Shown piece by piece: positions 42,264 to 50,986 of a stretch of DNA of 64,000 nt. The translations under genes and the position numbers were made by a program. The stretch is from an uncultured Bacteroidota bacterium. Its GTDB lineage: Bacteria; Bacteroidota; Bacteroidia; Chitinophagales; Chitinophagaceae. The DNA lies in the NCBI GenBank assembly GCA_937928385.1, contig CALEZD010000108.1, positions 62,001 to 126,000 of the forward strand. The letters are read 5' to 3'. How positions within the stretch are numbered: the stretch's first letter is position 1; the number at the start of each line of letters is the position of its first letter. Under the pieces are notes generated by a model. It saw nothing but the letters and a program-made list of their open reading frames with translations, did not search any database and was not told the DNA's origin.

Positions 42264-43919
42264 ATGAGTGAAGCTAAACACAGGGTGATCAAATCGCCCA
42301 CAGGCAATCAACTGAATTGCAAAAACTGGATAAGCGAAGCCGCTTATCGTATGATACAGAACAACCTGGACCCCGAAGTGGCGGAACGCCCTGAAGACCT
42401 GGTAGTATATGGTGGTATAGGCAAGGCCGCCCGCAACTGGGAGAGCTTTGATAAAATACTGGAATGCCTGCGCAACCTGGAGGAAGACGAAACCCTTATG
42501 GTGCAAAGCGGTAAGCCCGTGGGTGTGCTGCGCTCGCACAAAAACGCGCCTCGTGTACTGATAGCTAATAGTAACCTGGTAGGTCGCTGGGCTACCTGGG
42601 AACACTTCCGCGAACTGGAAGCCAAGGGGCTGATGATGTACGGGCAAATGACCGCGGGTAGCTGGATATATATCGGTTCACAAGGCATTGTACAGGGTAC
42701 TTACGAAACATACTTGTCTCTGGCGAATATGCATTATGGCGGCACACTGAAAGGCACCTTCAACGTAACAGCAGGCCTGGGGGGCATGGGTGGCGCTCAG
42801 CCACTGGCCATTACTATGAACGAGGGCGTATGCCTGGCTGCTGAAATGGAAGAATGGCGCATACAGAAGCGTATAGAAACACGTTACCTCGATAAATACA
42901 CGCATGATATAGACGAAGCGATAGATTGGGCGCTGAAAGCAAAAGAGAACAAAGAAGCCATATCAATCGGTGTATGCTGCAACGCTGTTGACCTGCTGCA
43001 AAGGCTGATAGACAGGAATATCACGCCTGATACACTCACCGACCAGACATCTGCACACGATGAACTGATAGGCTACTTCCCGGAAGGGCTGAGTGTAGCA
43101 GAAGCCAATGCCCTGCGCGAAAGCAACCCTGCTGAATACTCATCGCGCTCGCTGGATACCATGGCGAAGCATGTACGCCAGATGCTGGAATTGCAAAAAC
43201 GCGGTGCTATCACGTTCGACTATGGTAATAACCTGCGCGGACAAGCCAAAGACAAACGTGGTGTGGAAAATGCTTTTGACTTCCCCGGCTTTGTACCCGC
43301 GTATATCCGCCCGCTGTTCTGCGATGGTAAAGGGCCTTTCCGCTGGGTAGCACTCAGCGGCGACCCCGAAGATATTTATACAACTGACCAGGCGCTGAAA
43401 GAACTCTTCCCTGAAAATACAGGGCTGCTGCGATGGTTAGATATGGCCAGGGACAAAATCGCCTTCCAGGGATTGCCCGCGCGTATATGCTGGTTGGGTA
43501 TGGGCGAAAGAGAAAAGGCGGGACTAATGTTTAACGAACTGGTACGTGAGGGTAAAGTAAAAGCACCTATCGTTATCGGCCGCGACCATTTGGACTGCGG
43601 TTCTGTAGCATCGCCCAACCGCGAAACGGAAGCGATGAAAGACGGCAGTGACGCTGTAGCCGACTGGCCAATACTGAATGCATTAATTAACACCGCCGGC
43701 GGGGCAAGCTGGGTATCCTTCCACCATGGTGGTGGTGTGGGCATGGGCTACTCGCTGCACGCAGGTATGGTGATAGTGGCAGACGGTACAGCCGATGCTG
43801 ATGCACGCCTGAGCCGTGTGCTGCACAACGACCCCGCTATGGGCATACTCCGCCACCACGATGCAGGCTACGAGCAGGCTACAGATAACGCGGATAAGTT
43901 CGGATTGAATATATGGTGA
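42264..43919 (+). CDS. hutU: Urocanate hydratase
   Basis: A 551-residue NAD+-dependent enzyme that hydrates urocanate to imidazolonepropionate, the second step of histidine degradation. Recognisable stretches are LVVYGGIGKAARNWESFD, WIYIGSQGIVQGTYETY, the NAD-binding GGLGGMGGAQPLA-like segment, QTSAHDELIGYFPEG, DYGNNLRGQAKDKGV-like and FHHGGGVGMGYSLHAGMV. The start at 42264 follows the -7 box by 20 nt; an in-frame ATG 66 bp upstream precedes the box. No other hut genes are within the window. Confidence 0.96.
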   Translation: MSEAKHRVIKSPTGNQLNCKNWISEAAYRMIQNNLDPEVAERPEDLVVYGGIGKAARNWESFDKILECLRNLEEDETLMVQSGKPVGVLRSHKNAPRVLIANSNLVGRWATWEHFRELEAKGLMMYGQMTAGSWIYIGSQGIVQGTYETYLSLANMHYGGTLKGTFNVTAGLGGMGGAQPLAITMNEGVCLAAEMEEWRIQKRIETRYLDKYTHDIDEAIDWALKAKENKEAISIGVCCNAVDLLQRLIDRNITPDTLTDQTSAHDELIGYFPEGLSVAEANALRESNPAEYSSRSLDTMAKHVRQMLELQKRGAITFDYGNNLRGQAKDKRGVENAFDFPGFVPAYIRPLFCDGKGPFRWVALSGDPEDIYTTDQALKELFPENTGLLRWLDMARDKIAFQGLPARICWLGMGEREKAGLMFNELVREGKVKAPIVIGRDHLDCGSVASPNRETEAMKDGSDAVADWPILNALINTAGGASWVSFHHGGGVGMGYSLHAGMVIVADGTADADARLSRVLHNDPAMGILRHHDAGYEQATDNADKFGLNIW

Positions 43920-43944
43920 ACCCCAAACCCCTAAAGGGGCTTTA
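43919..43944. repeat. Left arm of an inverted repeat flanking the lipoprotein gene at 44052
   Basis: AACCCCAAACCCCTAAAGGG followed by GCTTTA. It is the near-complement of the right arm at 44509-44533 (one base indel, one or two mismatches). Each arm also contains its own short CCCCTAAAGGGG palindrome, a common Bacteroidota intergenic motif. Confidence 0.65.
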
Positions 43945-44051
43945 TGTTATAACTTATATGGCTGCTACAGAAATGTGGTGGCCTTTTTTTGTTATCTCCT
44001 TTCCGCCGTTATTGCGCAATAATGCGGCATCTTTTTTGATGGTATCAGGTT

Positions 44052-44471
44052 ATGAAACACCTACTGTCATATCTTTTGCTCACATTCATGATTAGTTGTG
44101 ATAAAAAAGACCCACATTGTCCACCTGATGACCATAACGGTCTCACGCTATCTAATCAATCATCCAAAACAGTAAAATTTGAATTCTACTGGAATTATCC
44201 TGACACTGCCATTGGGGAATATAACCCACGATATAACGGTAATGATGGATTATCAACGGGAGAAGAATTTACAAGAGGTATGGGACGGTATACTTGTGCA
44301 GAATCTGTTTTTAGGGACGGAAGTAAAGAATGGGTTTATATCTTCGACAATAATGCATTAGAAAATATCCCATGGGATACTATAAGAGCTACCCAAAGAG
44401 GTTTACTAGAGCGCAGGCTAATAGATTTAGAATATCTGAAAGCAAACGATTTTAGAATCATTTACAAGTAA
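44052..44471 (+). CDS. Small lipoprotein of unknown function
   Basis: A 139-residue lipoprotein (MKHLLSYLLLTFMISC, lipidated Cys16). After a short Cys/Pro/His linker (DKKDPHCPPDDHNG) comes a beta-type domain (LTLSNQSSKTVKFEFYWNYPD) and an Arg-rich end (RATQRGLLERRLIDLEYLKANDFRIIYK). The KTVKFEFYWNYPDT pattern occurs in several small Bacteroidota lipoproteins of unknown role. The gene is AT-richer than hutU before it and fumC after it, and it is flanked by the inverted-repeat arms at 43919 and 44509, which could mark an insertion. Confidence 0.7.
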   Translation: MKHLLSYLLLTFMISCDKKDPHCPPDDHNGLTLSNQSSKTVKFEFYWNYPDTAIGEYNPRYNGNDGLSTGEEFTRGMGRYTCAESVFRDGSKEWVYIFDNNALENIPWDTIRATQRGLLERRLIDLEYLKANDFRIIYK

Positions 44472-44475
44472 CAAG

Positions 44476-44497
44476 AGCTACCGCTTTCGCGATAGCC
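44476..44497 (+). terminator. GC stem with TTTC tetraloop
   Basis: GCTACCGC-TTTC-GCGATAGC forms a tight hairpin 5-26 nt after the lipoprotein stop. The T run after it is poor. Confidence 0.5.
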
Positions 44498-44508
44498 CTT
44501 ATGCTTAC

Positions 44509-44533
44509 TTAGCCCCTTTAGGGGTTGGGGTTT
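44509..44533. repeat. Right arm of the inverted repeat flanking the lipoprotein gene
   Basis: CTTAGCCCCTTTAGGGG followed by TTGGGGTTT, the reverse complement of the left arm at 43919-43944 apart from one indel and a mismatch. It ends just past the fumC stop (44532-44534). Confidence 0.65.
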
Positions 44534-45929
44534 AAATCTTCCCCACCATATCAGCAGGGTTCACCCACTCGTCAAATTGTTCTGAAGTAACATAGCCCAG
44601 GTCAATAGCTGTTTGTTTCAGCGTCTTGCCTTGCTTGTGGGCTGTCTGTGCTATCTCTGCCGCTTTGTAGTAGCCTATTTTAGTATTGAGCGACGTTACC
44701 AGCATCAGCGAGTTGTGCAGGTGTGCATCAATATTCTCCTGTATCGGTTCTATACCTACCGCGCATTTATCGTTGAACGATACGCAACCATCTCCTATCA
44801 GCCTGGCGCTGTGCAGGAAGTTGTATATCATCATAGGCTTGAACACGTTCAGCTCGAAGTGGCCGTTTGAACCACCTACACTTATCGCCACATCATTACC
44901 CAGCACCTGTGCCGCTATCATCGTCAGCGCCTCACACTGTGTAGGGTTCACTTTACCGGGCATGATAGAAGAACCAGGCTCGTTGTCTGGGATAGATATC
45001 TCCCCTATTCCGCAACGAGGGCCCGAACTCAGCATACGTATGTCATTGGCTATCTTCATCAGGCTAACCGCTACGGTTTTCAGTGCGCCATGTGCTTCTA
45101 CTATGGCATCGTGTGCTGCCAGGCTTTCAAATTTGTTCTCAGCTGTAACGAAAGGCAGGCCTGTCAGTTCAGCTATTTTAGCCGCTACTTTTTCAGCATA
45201 ACCCTCAGGTGTATTGATACCCGTACCTACCGCAGTACCACCCAGCGCCAGCTCGCTCAAATGTTCCAGCGTGTTGTTGATGGCTTTCAGTCCGTGGTCC
45301 AGTTGAGACACATAACCGCTTATTTCCTGTCCCAGTGTCAGCGGGGTAGCATCCATAAAGTGTGTACGGCCAATCTTCACGATATGCATATACTCTTTGC
45401 TCTTGGCAGCCAGTGTATCGCGCAGCTTTTTAATGCCGGGGATGGTGGTTTCTATCAATATCTTATACGCAGCTATGTGCATAGCTGTTGGGAATGTATC
45501 GTTAGACGACTGCGATTTGTTCACATCATCGTTGGGGTGTACAAACTTTTCTTTGTCGGTCAACTGGCCGCCGTTTACCACATGCGCACGGTAGGCTATT
45601 ACCTCGTTGCAGTTCATGTTCGATTGCGTACCCGAACCCGTTTGCCATACCACCAGCGGAAACTCGTTATCCAGTTTACCCTCCAGTATCTCGTCACATA
45701 CCTGGCCTATCAATTTCGATTTCTCGGCAGGCAACGCACCCAGGTCTGTATTGGTGAGCGCAGCTGCTTTTTTCAGGTAAGCAAATGCCTTGATGATTTC
45801 TTTGGGCATCTTATTGATGTCCTGCGCAATTTTAAAATTGTCGATAGAGCGCTGTGTCTGCGCACCATAATAGGCGGCAACAGGCACCTTCACTTCACCC
45901 ATCGTGTCTTTCTCAATACGAAATTCCAT
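44532..45929 (-). CDS. fumC: Fumarate hydratase, class II
   Basis: A 465-residue iron-independent fumarase interconverting fumarate and malate in the TCA cycle. Diagnostic features are TGSGTQSNMNCNEVIA, KSQSSNDTFPTAMH, RTHFMDATPLTLGQE, LSELALGGTAVGTGIN and the signature GSSIMPGKVNP with its catalytic Ser on the mobile loop. Standard length. Its -7 box TACCTTTG is at 45971-45978. It is transcribed alone and divergent from the secreted hypothetical at 46069. Confidence 0.97.
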   Translation of the reverse strand: MEFRIEKDTMGEVKVPVAAYYGAQTQRSIDNFKIAQDINKMPKEIIKAFAYLKKAAALTNTDLGALPAEKSKLIGQVCDEILEGKLDNEFPLVVWQTGSGTQSNMNCNEVIAYRAHVVNGGQLTDKEKFVHPNDDVNKSQSSNDTFPTAMHIAAYKILIETTIPGIKKLRDTLAAKSKEYMHIVKIGRTHFMDATPLTLGQEISGYVSQLDHGLKAINNTLEHLSELALGGTAVGTGINTPEGYAEKVAAKIAELTGLPFVTAENKFESLAAHDAIVEAHGALKTVAVSLMKIANDIRMLSSGPRCGIGEISIPDNEPGSSIMPGKVNPTQCEALTMIAAQVLGNDVAISVGGSNGHFELNVFKPMMIYNFLHSARLIGDGCVSFNDKCAVGIEPIQENIDAHLHNSLMLVTSLNTKIGYYKAAEIAQTAHKQGKTLKQTAIDLGYVTSEQFDEWVNPADMVGKI

Positions 45930-45970
45930 ATAATTTTATTTATCAAGTAAGTTGAATAAAATAGACGGCG

Positions 45971-45978
45971 CAAAGGTA
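45971..45978 (-). promoter_or_regulatory. Promoter -7 box (TACCTTTG) of fumC
   Basis: Exact TAnnTTTG match on the minus strand, 41 nt before the fumC start. Confidence 0.5.
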
Positions 45979-46068
45979 TTAAATGAATGAATATGAGTAA
46001 ACCTATATTTCGGGACTATTAAATATCAACTTCATTATTTATAATTGCTGCCAAATTTTATATACATA

Positions 46069-47736
46069 ATGAGAAACCTTGTATTGACCCTCGCCGCAAT
46101 GCTCTGCGTGCAGCTATCTTTTTCCCAGGTAAAAAACATTGAATACAGCGCCCCTTTTGAAGAACCACTAAAAGGCTGGTATAAGGTGATGCAGCTGAAA
46201 AACGGTAACACTTTTTACTTTACATTCAATAATGAAGGAGTAACAGTTACTGTATATAAGCCCGACCGTAAACTAGCAGCCCGAAAAGTGCTGGCAGGCA
46301 AAATATGGGATGCTAAAGACATGAAAAATTCCATAATGGAAGGCATATATGAAATTGACGGCAAGCCGGTAATTTTTCTGCAACAGGAGGAGAAGAAACG
46401 CCCTGTTCTTTTCAGGATACAGTTGAATCCTGAAAATGGCTCAATTTCTGACGAAGCTGAAATTGGCCGCATGGAAAAAGGATATAGCGGAATGGCTAAC
46501 TATATGTTGCAGGATTATGCGAAAGTACCGCCTCAAGACTTTGTGGTAGAAAAAGACCCTTATTCAGAATCATACGCTGTAATGGCATATGACACGCATG
46601 CTGATGATAAAGAAAACAGGGTCGTTGTATCACACTATACTGTTGAAGGAGGGAAGCATACCCTTGTCAACAAGAAGCCATACCACTTCGACTCAAAGTT
46701 CATTTTATATATCGGCATGTGCGTAAATGGTAGCGAAAGCGTCAACATTGCGTTTTATGAATATAACAGGGCTAATGCATTCGGCTATGAAAGTGATAAA
46801 TACAAAGACTCACGCGTACTGCTGTCTAAACTAGGGGAAAACGACAATGAGTTTACAAATGCCGTTCTTCCATTTGACGAAGAAATGCAACGTACGCATG
46901 GATTAATGGTATACAACCCCTTTACACAAATGATTCAATTGCTGACCATCACATTACTTGAAAGCAAAGGAGGTGTGGCATATTACATGGGACTCGTCAG
47001 CTATATTGACCCTAACACCTTGCAACTACTTAAAAAAGTAACCATTCCGGCAGACATGCTCAACAACAACCTGAAGTCAAAATTCAATGTAAAAAATGAC
47101 TTTAGGGGATTGCCAATCAATATGCTGTTGAATAACGACAACTCGACAACTTTACTTGCAGAAGAAACCTCGGAATTTGCAATAAATAGCTCCAGCACAT
47201 CAATTGACTTCCGCAATTTAGGCGTCATAACAATGGATGCAACAGGTACGGATGTTGATGCATTTGGTATGATAAAACACCAGGTGGCTACCGGGCACCC
47301 GATGGATTTTTTCTACTATGCCAAAAAGGGTAAGGGGTTATGGTCTTATGTAACCAGGCGGGGGATGACTATGTACACTCCCGATGACAACAGGTCATTT
47401 TATTCCTTTGACTATGTCAACACCGCAGCAAATAATAAATACATAATTTTTAATGACTCACGCGATAACTATAAAGGTACAGAAAGGGTAACAAATATTA
47501 AGGAGTTAAAACCTATTAAGTATGTAACCGAAAGCATTGCAATGATACACAAAATGACATACAATAAAATTGAATCCAACTATCTGTATGGAAAGCCTGC
47601 AAATGACAATTCAGGCACGATATGCAATGTAGAGTCTTCGCATTTCGTAAAAGAAACAGGTGTTTATGCTGCGCTTATGATTAAAAGGAACGGCAAAGAA
47701 AAGAAAGCCTATATTTCGTGGGTGACGCTGGAGTAA
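46069..47736 (+). CDS. Large secreted protein of unknown function
   Basis: A 555-residue exported protein (signal MRNLVLTLAAMLCVQLSFSQ). It consists of beta-rich segments with many Tyr, Asn and Lys residues (KNGNTFYFTFNNEGVTVTVYKPDRK, NRVVVSHYTVEGGKHTLVNKKPYHFDSKF, NKYIIFNDSRDNYKGTERVTNIKELKP), which suggests a beta-propeller-like fold. No sorting domain is visible at the C-terminus, which ends KKAYISWVTLE. I cannot name the family. Its 3' end is 26 bp before the di-haem peroxidase gene, but that gene has its own promoter box. Confidence 0.72.
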   Translation: MRNLVLTLAAMLCVQLSFSQVKNIEYSAPFEEPLKGWYKVMQLKNGNTFYFTFNNEGVTVTVYKPDRKLAARKVLAGKIWDAKDMKNSIMEGIYEIDGKPVIFLQQEEKKRPVLFRIQLNPENGSISDEAEIGRMEKGYSGMANYMLQDYAKVPPQDFVVEKDPYSESYAVMAYDTHADDKENRVVVSHYTVEGGKHTLVNKKPYHFDSKFILYIGMCVNGSESVNIAFYEYNRANAFGYESDKYKDSRVLLSKLGENDNEFTNAVLPFDEEMQRTHGLMVYNPFTQMIQLLTITLLESKGGVAYYMGLVSYIDPNTLQLLKKVTIPADMLNNNLKSKFNVKNDFRGLPINMLLNNDNSTTLLAEETSEFAINSSSTSIDFRNLGVITMDATGTDVDAFGMIKHQVATGHPMDFFYYAKKGKGLWSYVTRRGMTMYTPDDNRSFYSFDYVNTAANNKYIIFNDSRDNYKGTERVTNIKELKPIKYVTESIAMIHKMTYNKIESNYLYGKPANDNSGTICNVESSHFVKETGVYAALMIKRNGKEKKAYISWVTLE

Positions 47737-47750
47737 ATAGCTGAATGCCG

Positions 47751-47758
47751 TATTTTTG
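47751..47758 (+). promoter_or_regulatory. Promoter -7 box (TATTTTTG) of the cytochrome-c peroxidase
   Basis: Exact TAnnTTTG match ending 4 nt before a GTG codon (47763), the same arrangement as at rlmB. Confidence 0.5.
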
Positions 47759-47762
47759 CCCT

Positions 47763-48704
47763 GTGAAATATTTATACACTACATTAATAGGCTGTACGGT
47801 GGTGTTGCTGGTTTCTTTCTCTCCAAAAAAGGAAGACAAGAAACTGACCAAAGAACAATTGGGCGAAATGCTGTTCTTCGACAATATACTGTCGGAGGAT
47901 ATGAGCATTAGTTGTGCATCTTGCCACAAACCGGAGTTTGCATTTGCTGATACTGTAGCGTTCAGCATGGGTGTACATGGCCGCAAAGCGGTACGCAATA
48001 CCCCATCGGCTATGAACGTCGCTTCACGCGAAGCCCTGTTTTGGGATGGCCGCGCTGCCACACTGGAGGAGCAGGCACTTGGGCCGATAGAAAACCCCAA
48101 CGAAATGAACCTGCCCCTGCCCGTAGCGGTAGAGCGGCTGAACAACAGCAAATACAAAGAACTCTTCCTCCAGGTATTTGGCAAGGTGCCGGATAAAGAC
48201 AACCTGGCTGCGGCTATTGCAGCATACGAACAAACGCTGGAAACATCCGACACACCCAACGACCGCTGGCTGCGCGACGAACCCGGCGGGCTCACAGCAC
48301 AGCAGGAACGCGGCAGGGAGATATTCAGGGTAAAGGCCAAATGTTTTGAATGCCATTTCTCGCCCGACTTTACAGTGGATGATTTCCGTAACATAGGCCT
48401 GTTCAACGGCAAGGAATACAACGACTCGGGCCGCTATGCTGTGACTCATAATCCCGAAGACATAGGCAAGTTTAAAGTGCCCGGCCTGCGCAATGTAGCC
48501 GTTACCGCCCCCTATATGCACGACGGCAGCATCAAAACACTGCGCGAAGTAATAGACTACTACGACCAGCCGCACACATTTGTGGCCGATGCCATAGGCC
48601 GCGACAGCGTATTACGCGAACCGCTGAACCTGACCGAAGAGGAAAAGCAGGACCTCGAGGCCTTCCTCCACTCGCTGACAGACGACAGGTTTGTGAAGAA
48701 ATAA
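47763..48704 (+). CDS. Di-haem cytochrome-c peroxidase (MauG/CcpA family)
   Basis: A 313-residue exported protein of the bacterial di-haem peroxidase family, which reduces hydrogen peroxide with electrons from cytochrome c. Two haem sites are CASCH (about residue 51) and CFECH (about residue 196). Further family motifs are RNTPSAMNVA, LFWDGRAATLEEQALGPIENPNEM, KFKVPGLRNVAVTAPYMHDGSIKTLREVIDYYD and the distal Met-His-Asp-Gly. I start at GTG 47763, which gives MKYLYTTLIGCTVVLLVSF as signal peptide and follows a promoter box; an ATG at 47745 lies upstream of that box. Confidence 0.88.
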   Translation: MKYLYTTLIGCTVVLLVSFSPKKEDKKLTKEQLGEMLFFDNILSEDMSISCASCHKPEFAFADTVAFSMGVHGRKAVRNTPSAMNVASREALFWDGRAATLEEQALGPIENPNEMNLPLPVAVERLNNSKYKELFLQVFGKVPDKDNLAAAIAAYEQTLETSDTPNDRWLRDEPGGLTAQQERGREIFRVKAKCFECHFSPDFTVDDFRNIGLFNGKEYNDSGRYAVTHNPEDIGKFKVPGLRNVAVTAPYMHDGSIKTLREVIDYYDQPHTFVADAIGRDSVLREPLNLTEEEKQDLEAFLHSLTDDRFVKK

Positions 48705-48767
48705 TCAACGCGGCATATACCTTTCTTTGCATCCTCTTTTTATCTTGAGGCCTTGTAACCATACCAC

Positions 48768-50216
48768 ATGGAAAAATCAACGGCAAGGCTTATCTCACTG
48801 GCTACGGGTGCTATCCTGTTTGCATTCATGCTATGGGGCAACCCCTTCGGGCTGGAACTGCAGGCTGCCAAAGTGCTGGCAGTAGGTGTGCTGATGGTGA
48901 CCTGGTGGGTAACACAGGCGCTGCCTATGCCCGTAGTGGCGCTACTCCCCCTGCTCTTCTTTCCGCTGATGGGCATAGCAGGCATGGAAGAAGTGGCAGC
49001 ACCCTATGCATCTTCCATCATCTTCCTGTTTATGGGCGGTTTTATGATAGCCCTGGCCATAGAAAAATGGGGGCTGCACAAACGGGGTGCATTATCCATC
49101 ATACAACTCACCGGCACCAGCGGCAATAAAATAGTGCTGGGCTTCATACTCGCGTCAGGGCTGCTTAGTATGTGGCTGAGTAATACCGCCACTACCATGA
49201 TGATGTACCCCATCGCGTTGAGCGTGATAAAAGTGATGGAAGACAACGGCTCACAAAAAGGCAATATCAGCAACCTGGGCATCTGCCTCATGCTGGCCAT
49301 CGCCTATGCCAGCAACCTGGGTGGTATAGCCACTATCATCGGTACACCGCCCAACGTGGCCTATGTGGGTTATTTAGAACGCAGCGGCACTTATACTTTC
49401 CAGTTTGCCGACTGGATGAAACTCTGCCTGCCACTATCGCTGCTGCTGATGTGGGTGCTGTACCTGGTGCTGACCCGTGTACTGTACCCCAACCGTATGC
49501 CTGCCGATGGCGCAGCCAAAGAAATGATACATACGGAACTCAAAGCAATGGGCAAACTCACTACTCCTGAAAAACGGGTGCTCGTGATATTCGTATTCAC
49601 CGCCTTGCTCTGGATTACCAAAGACATCATCAACAGCTCGCAGTCACTGTTCAAGCTCAACGACTCGATGATAGCACTATTGGGTGCCATACTTATGTTC
49701 GTCACCCCGTCGGGCGACCTGGAGAACAAACCCGTACTGGTGTGGAAAGACACCCGCAATATGGCATGGGGCATACTCATACTCTTTGGTGGTGGCATCA
49801 CCCTGGCGGCGCAACTAGAGAAAGCTGGGCTGATACAAAGCCTGGGCGAATGGATAGCCCGCTACGCGCAGGGCGGCATCATGCTGGTGTTTATAGTCAC
49901 TATTGTTTCCATCTTCATCAGCGAGGTGATGAGCAATGTGGCACAAGTAATAGTATTTGCGCCTGTGATAACGGGTATGGCAGTAGCACTGAATATAGAC
50001 CCTGTACAACTCGGTGTAGCCATGACACTCGGCGCCAGTTGCGCCGGTATGCTGCCCATGGGCACACCACCCAACGCCATCGTATTTGCCAGCGGCAGGC
50101 TCAAGTTAAAACACATGCTCACAGCAGGCTTTATTATGAACATCGTAAGCGCGGTGCTGATTACCCTCTTCTGCTGGTACCTGTACCCGGTGATGATTGA
50201 GGTGATAAGGAGATGA
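48768..50216 (+). CDS. SLC13/DASS-family sodium-coupled anion symporter
   Basis: A 482-residue membrane protein with about 11-12 hydrophobic segments. It belongs to the DASS/SLC13 family, which imports dicarboxylates, citrate, sulfate or phosphate with sodium. Visible signatures are LSNTATTMMMYPIAL (first SNT motif), ASNLGGIATIIGTPPNVAYVGYL, LFGGGITLAAQLEKAGLI, SEVMSNVAQVIVFAPVI (second motif, SN-V) and MLPMGTPPNAIVFASGRLK. The substrate cannot be predicted; dicarboxylate is the most common. Single gene. Confidence 0.93.
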   Translation: MEKSTARLISLATGAILFAFMLWGNPFGLELQAAKVLAVGVLMVTWWVTQALPMPVVALLPLLFFPLMGIAGMEEVAAPYASSIIFLFMGGFMIALAIEKWGLHKRGALSIIQLTGTSGNKIVLGFILASGLLSMWLSNTATTMMMYPIALSVIKVMEDNGSQKGNISNLGICLMLAIAYASNLGGIATIIGTPPNVAYVGYLERSGTYTFQFADWMKLCLPLSLLLMWVLYLVLTRVLYPNRMPADGAAKEMIHTELKAMGKLTTPEKRVLVIFVFTALLWITKDIINSSQSLFKLNDSMIALLGAILMFVTPSGDLENKPVLVWKDTRNMAWGILILFGGGITLAAQLEKAGLIQSLGEWIARYAQGGIMLVFIVTIVSIFISEVMSNVAQVIVFAPVITGMAVALNIDPVQLGVAMTLGASCAGMLPMGTPPNAIVFASGRLKLKHMLTAGFIMNIVSAVLITLFCWYLYPVMIEVIRR

Positions 50217-50251
50217 GACAAAAATTTTAAAATGATATAGCTTTCGACCTT

Positions 50252-50827
50252 ATGATTGAAATACTAAGCTTATACTGTCCGATTTCAAACCAGGACAAAT
50301 TGAGGTTCAAATCTCAGACTATAAATAAGTCAATTAAAAAAAACGACTATATACTTTTTGACGGTGATATCCAGGAAGAGCTGATACTGGTGAAAAAAGG
50401 TACTTTGATGCTATTCTATGATAATGATGGCAAAAGTGAAGTTATTGATTTTGCTTACTTAAATCGTTTCTGTATAGATATTCATTCCTTTTCAAACCAG
50501 ACAGTTTCAAATTATTGCATTAAATGCATGGAAGATTGTGAGCTAGAGACTATTAGCTATAGTAGCTTGCAGGAAATGTTTGATGTATCACCGGGTATAG
50601 AACGAGCTTATCGATTATTATTGGAAGCTATTTTAGCTTCCACAATTAAGCGAATATTAAATCAACACATTTTATCCATCCAACAACGTTTTGATAAACT
50701 TGTTGAAACAAGGCCTGAACTATTCAAAATTATTGCGCATAAATATATAGCTTCTTACCTAAACATTGACCCGACAAATTTCAGTAAAATGTACAATAAC
50801 TGCGCAAATAAGGGTATGAGATATTAG
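50252..50827 (+). CDS. Crp/Fnr-family transcriptional regulator
   Basis: A 191-residue regulator. Residues 20-115 look like a cyclic-nucleotide-binding-type beta roll (KKNDYILFDGDIQEELILVKKGTLMLFYDNDGK), without the phosphate-binding RxxxxA loop of cAMP receptors. After a coiled helix, residues 140-191 form the winged helix (QQRFDKLVETRPELFKIIAHKYIASYLNIDPTNFSKMYNN). Such short Crp-like regulators are common in Bacteroidota, usually with unknown ligands. Its 3' end is partly duplicated downstream at 51882 onward. AT-rich relative to its neighbours. Confidence 0.85.
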   Translation: MIEILSLYCPISNQDKLRFKSQTINKSIKKNDYILFDGDIQEELILVKKGTLMLFYDNDGKSEVIDFAYLNRFCIDIHSFSNQTVSNYCIKCMEDCELETISYSSLQEMFDVSPGIERAYRLLLEAILASTIKRILNQHILSIQQRFDKLVETRPELFKIIAHKYIASYLNIDPTNFSKMYNNCANKGMRY

Positions 50828-50971
50828 TGACTTGGTATAAACCAACCTGGCTTGATTTACCTATATATAACTTTACATTTTCAAACTGATATTTATAAAT
50901 AACCAGGTAAAGGCAGAAGTAGAATCAGCAATCACTCAACCTATTCCTGGAAGTTGGATTTGCACCAAATC
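50751..50971 (+). repeat. Degenerate direct repeat, left copy
   Basis: It spans the last 25 codons of the Crp-like gene, the spacer and a remnant of the 5' end of a second gene. Shared words with the right copy (51882-52081) include GCTTCTTAC.TAAACATT, GACAAAT, TTTCAAACTGATAT, AAGGCAGA and CAACCTAT.CCTGGA. The remnant reads like the start of the protein at 52009 (QPIPGSWICTK against QPILGHWICNK), but has lost its start codon. Confidence 0.72.
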
Positions 50972-50986
50972 AAAAACATTTGAACT

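Noticed and set aside
45090..45950. 286-residue frame antisense to fumC
   Set aside because: The fumarase on the other strand is complete, and this frame has no domain or start signal of its own.
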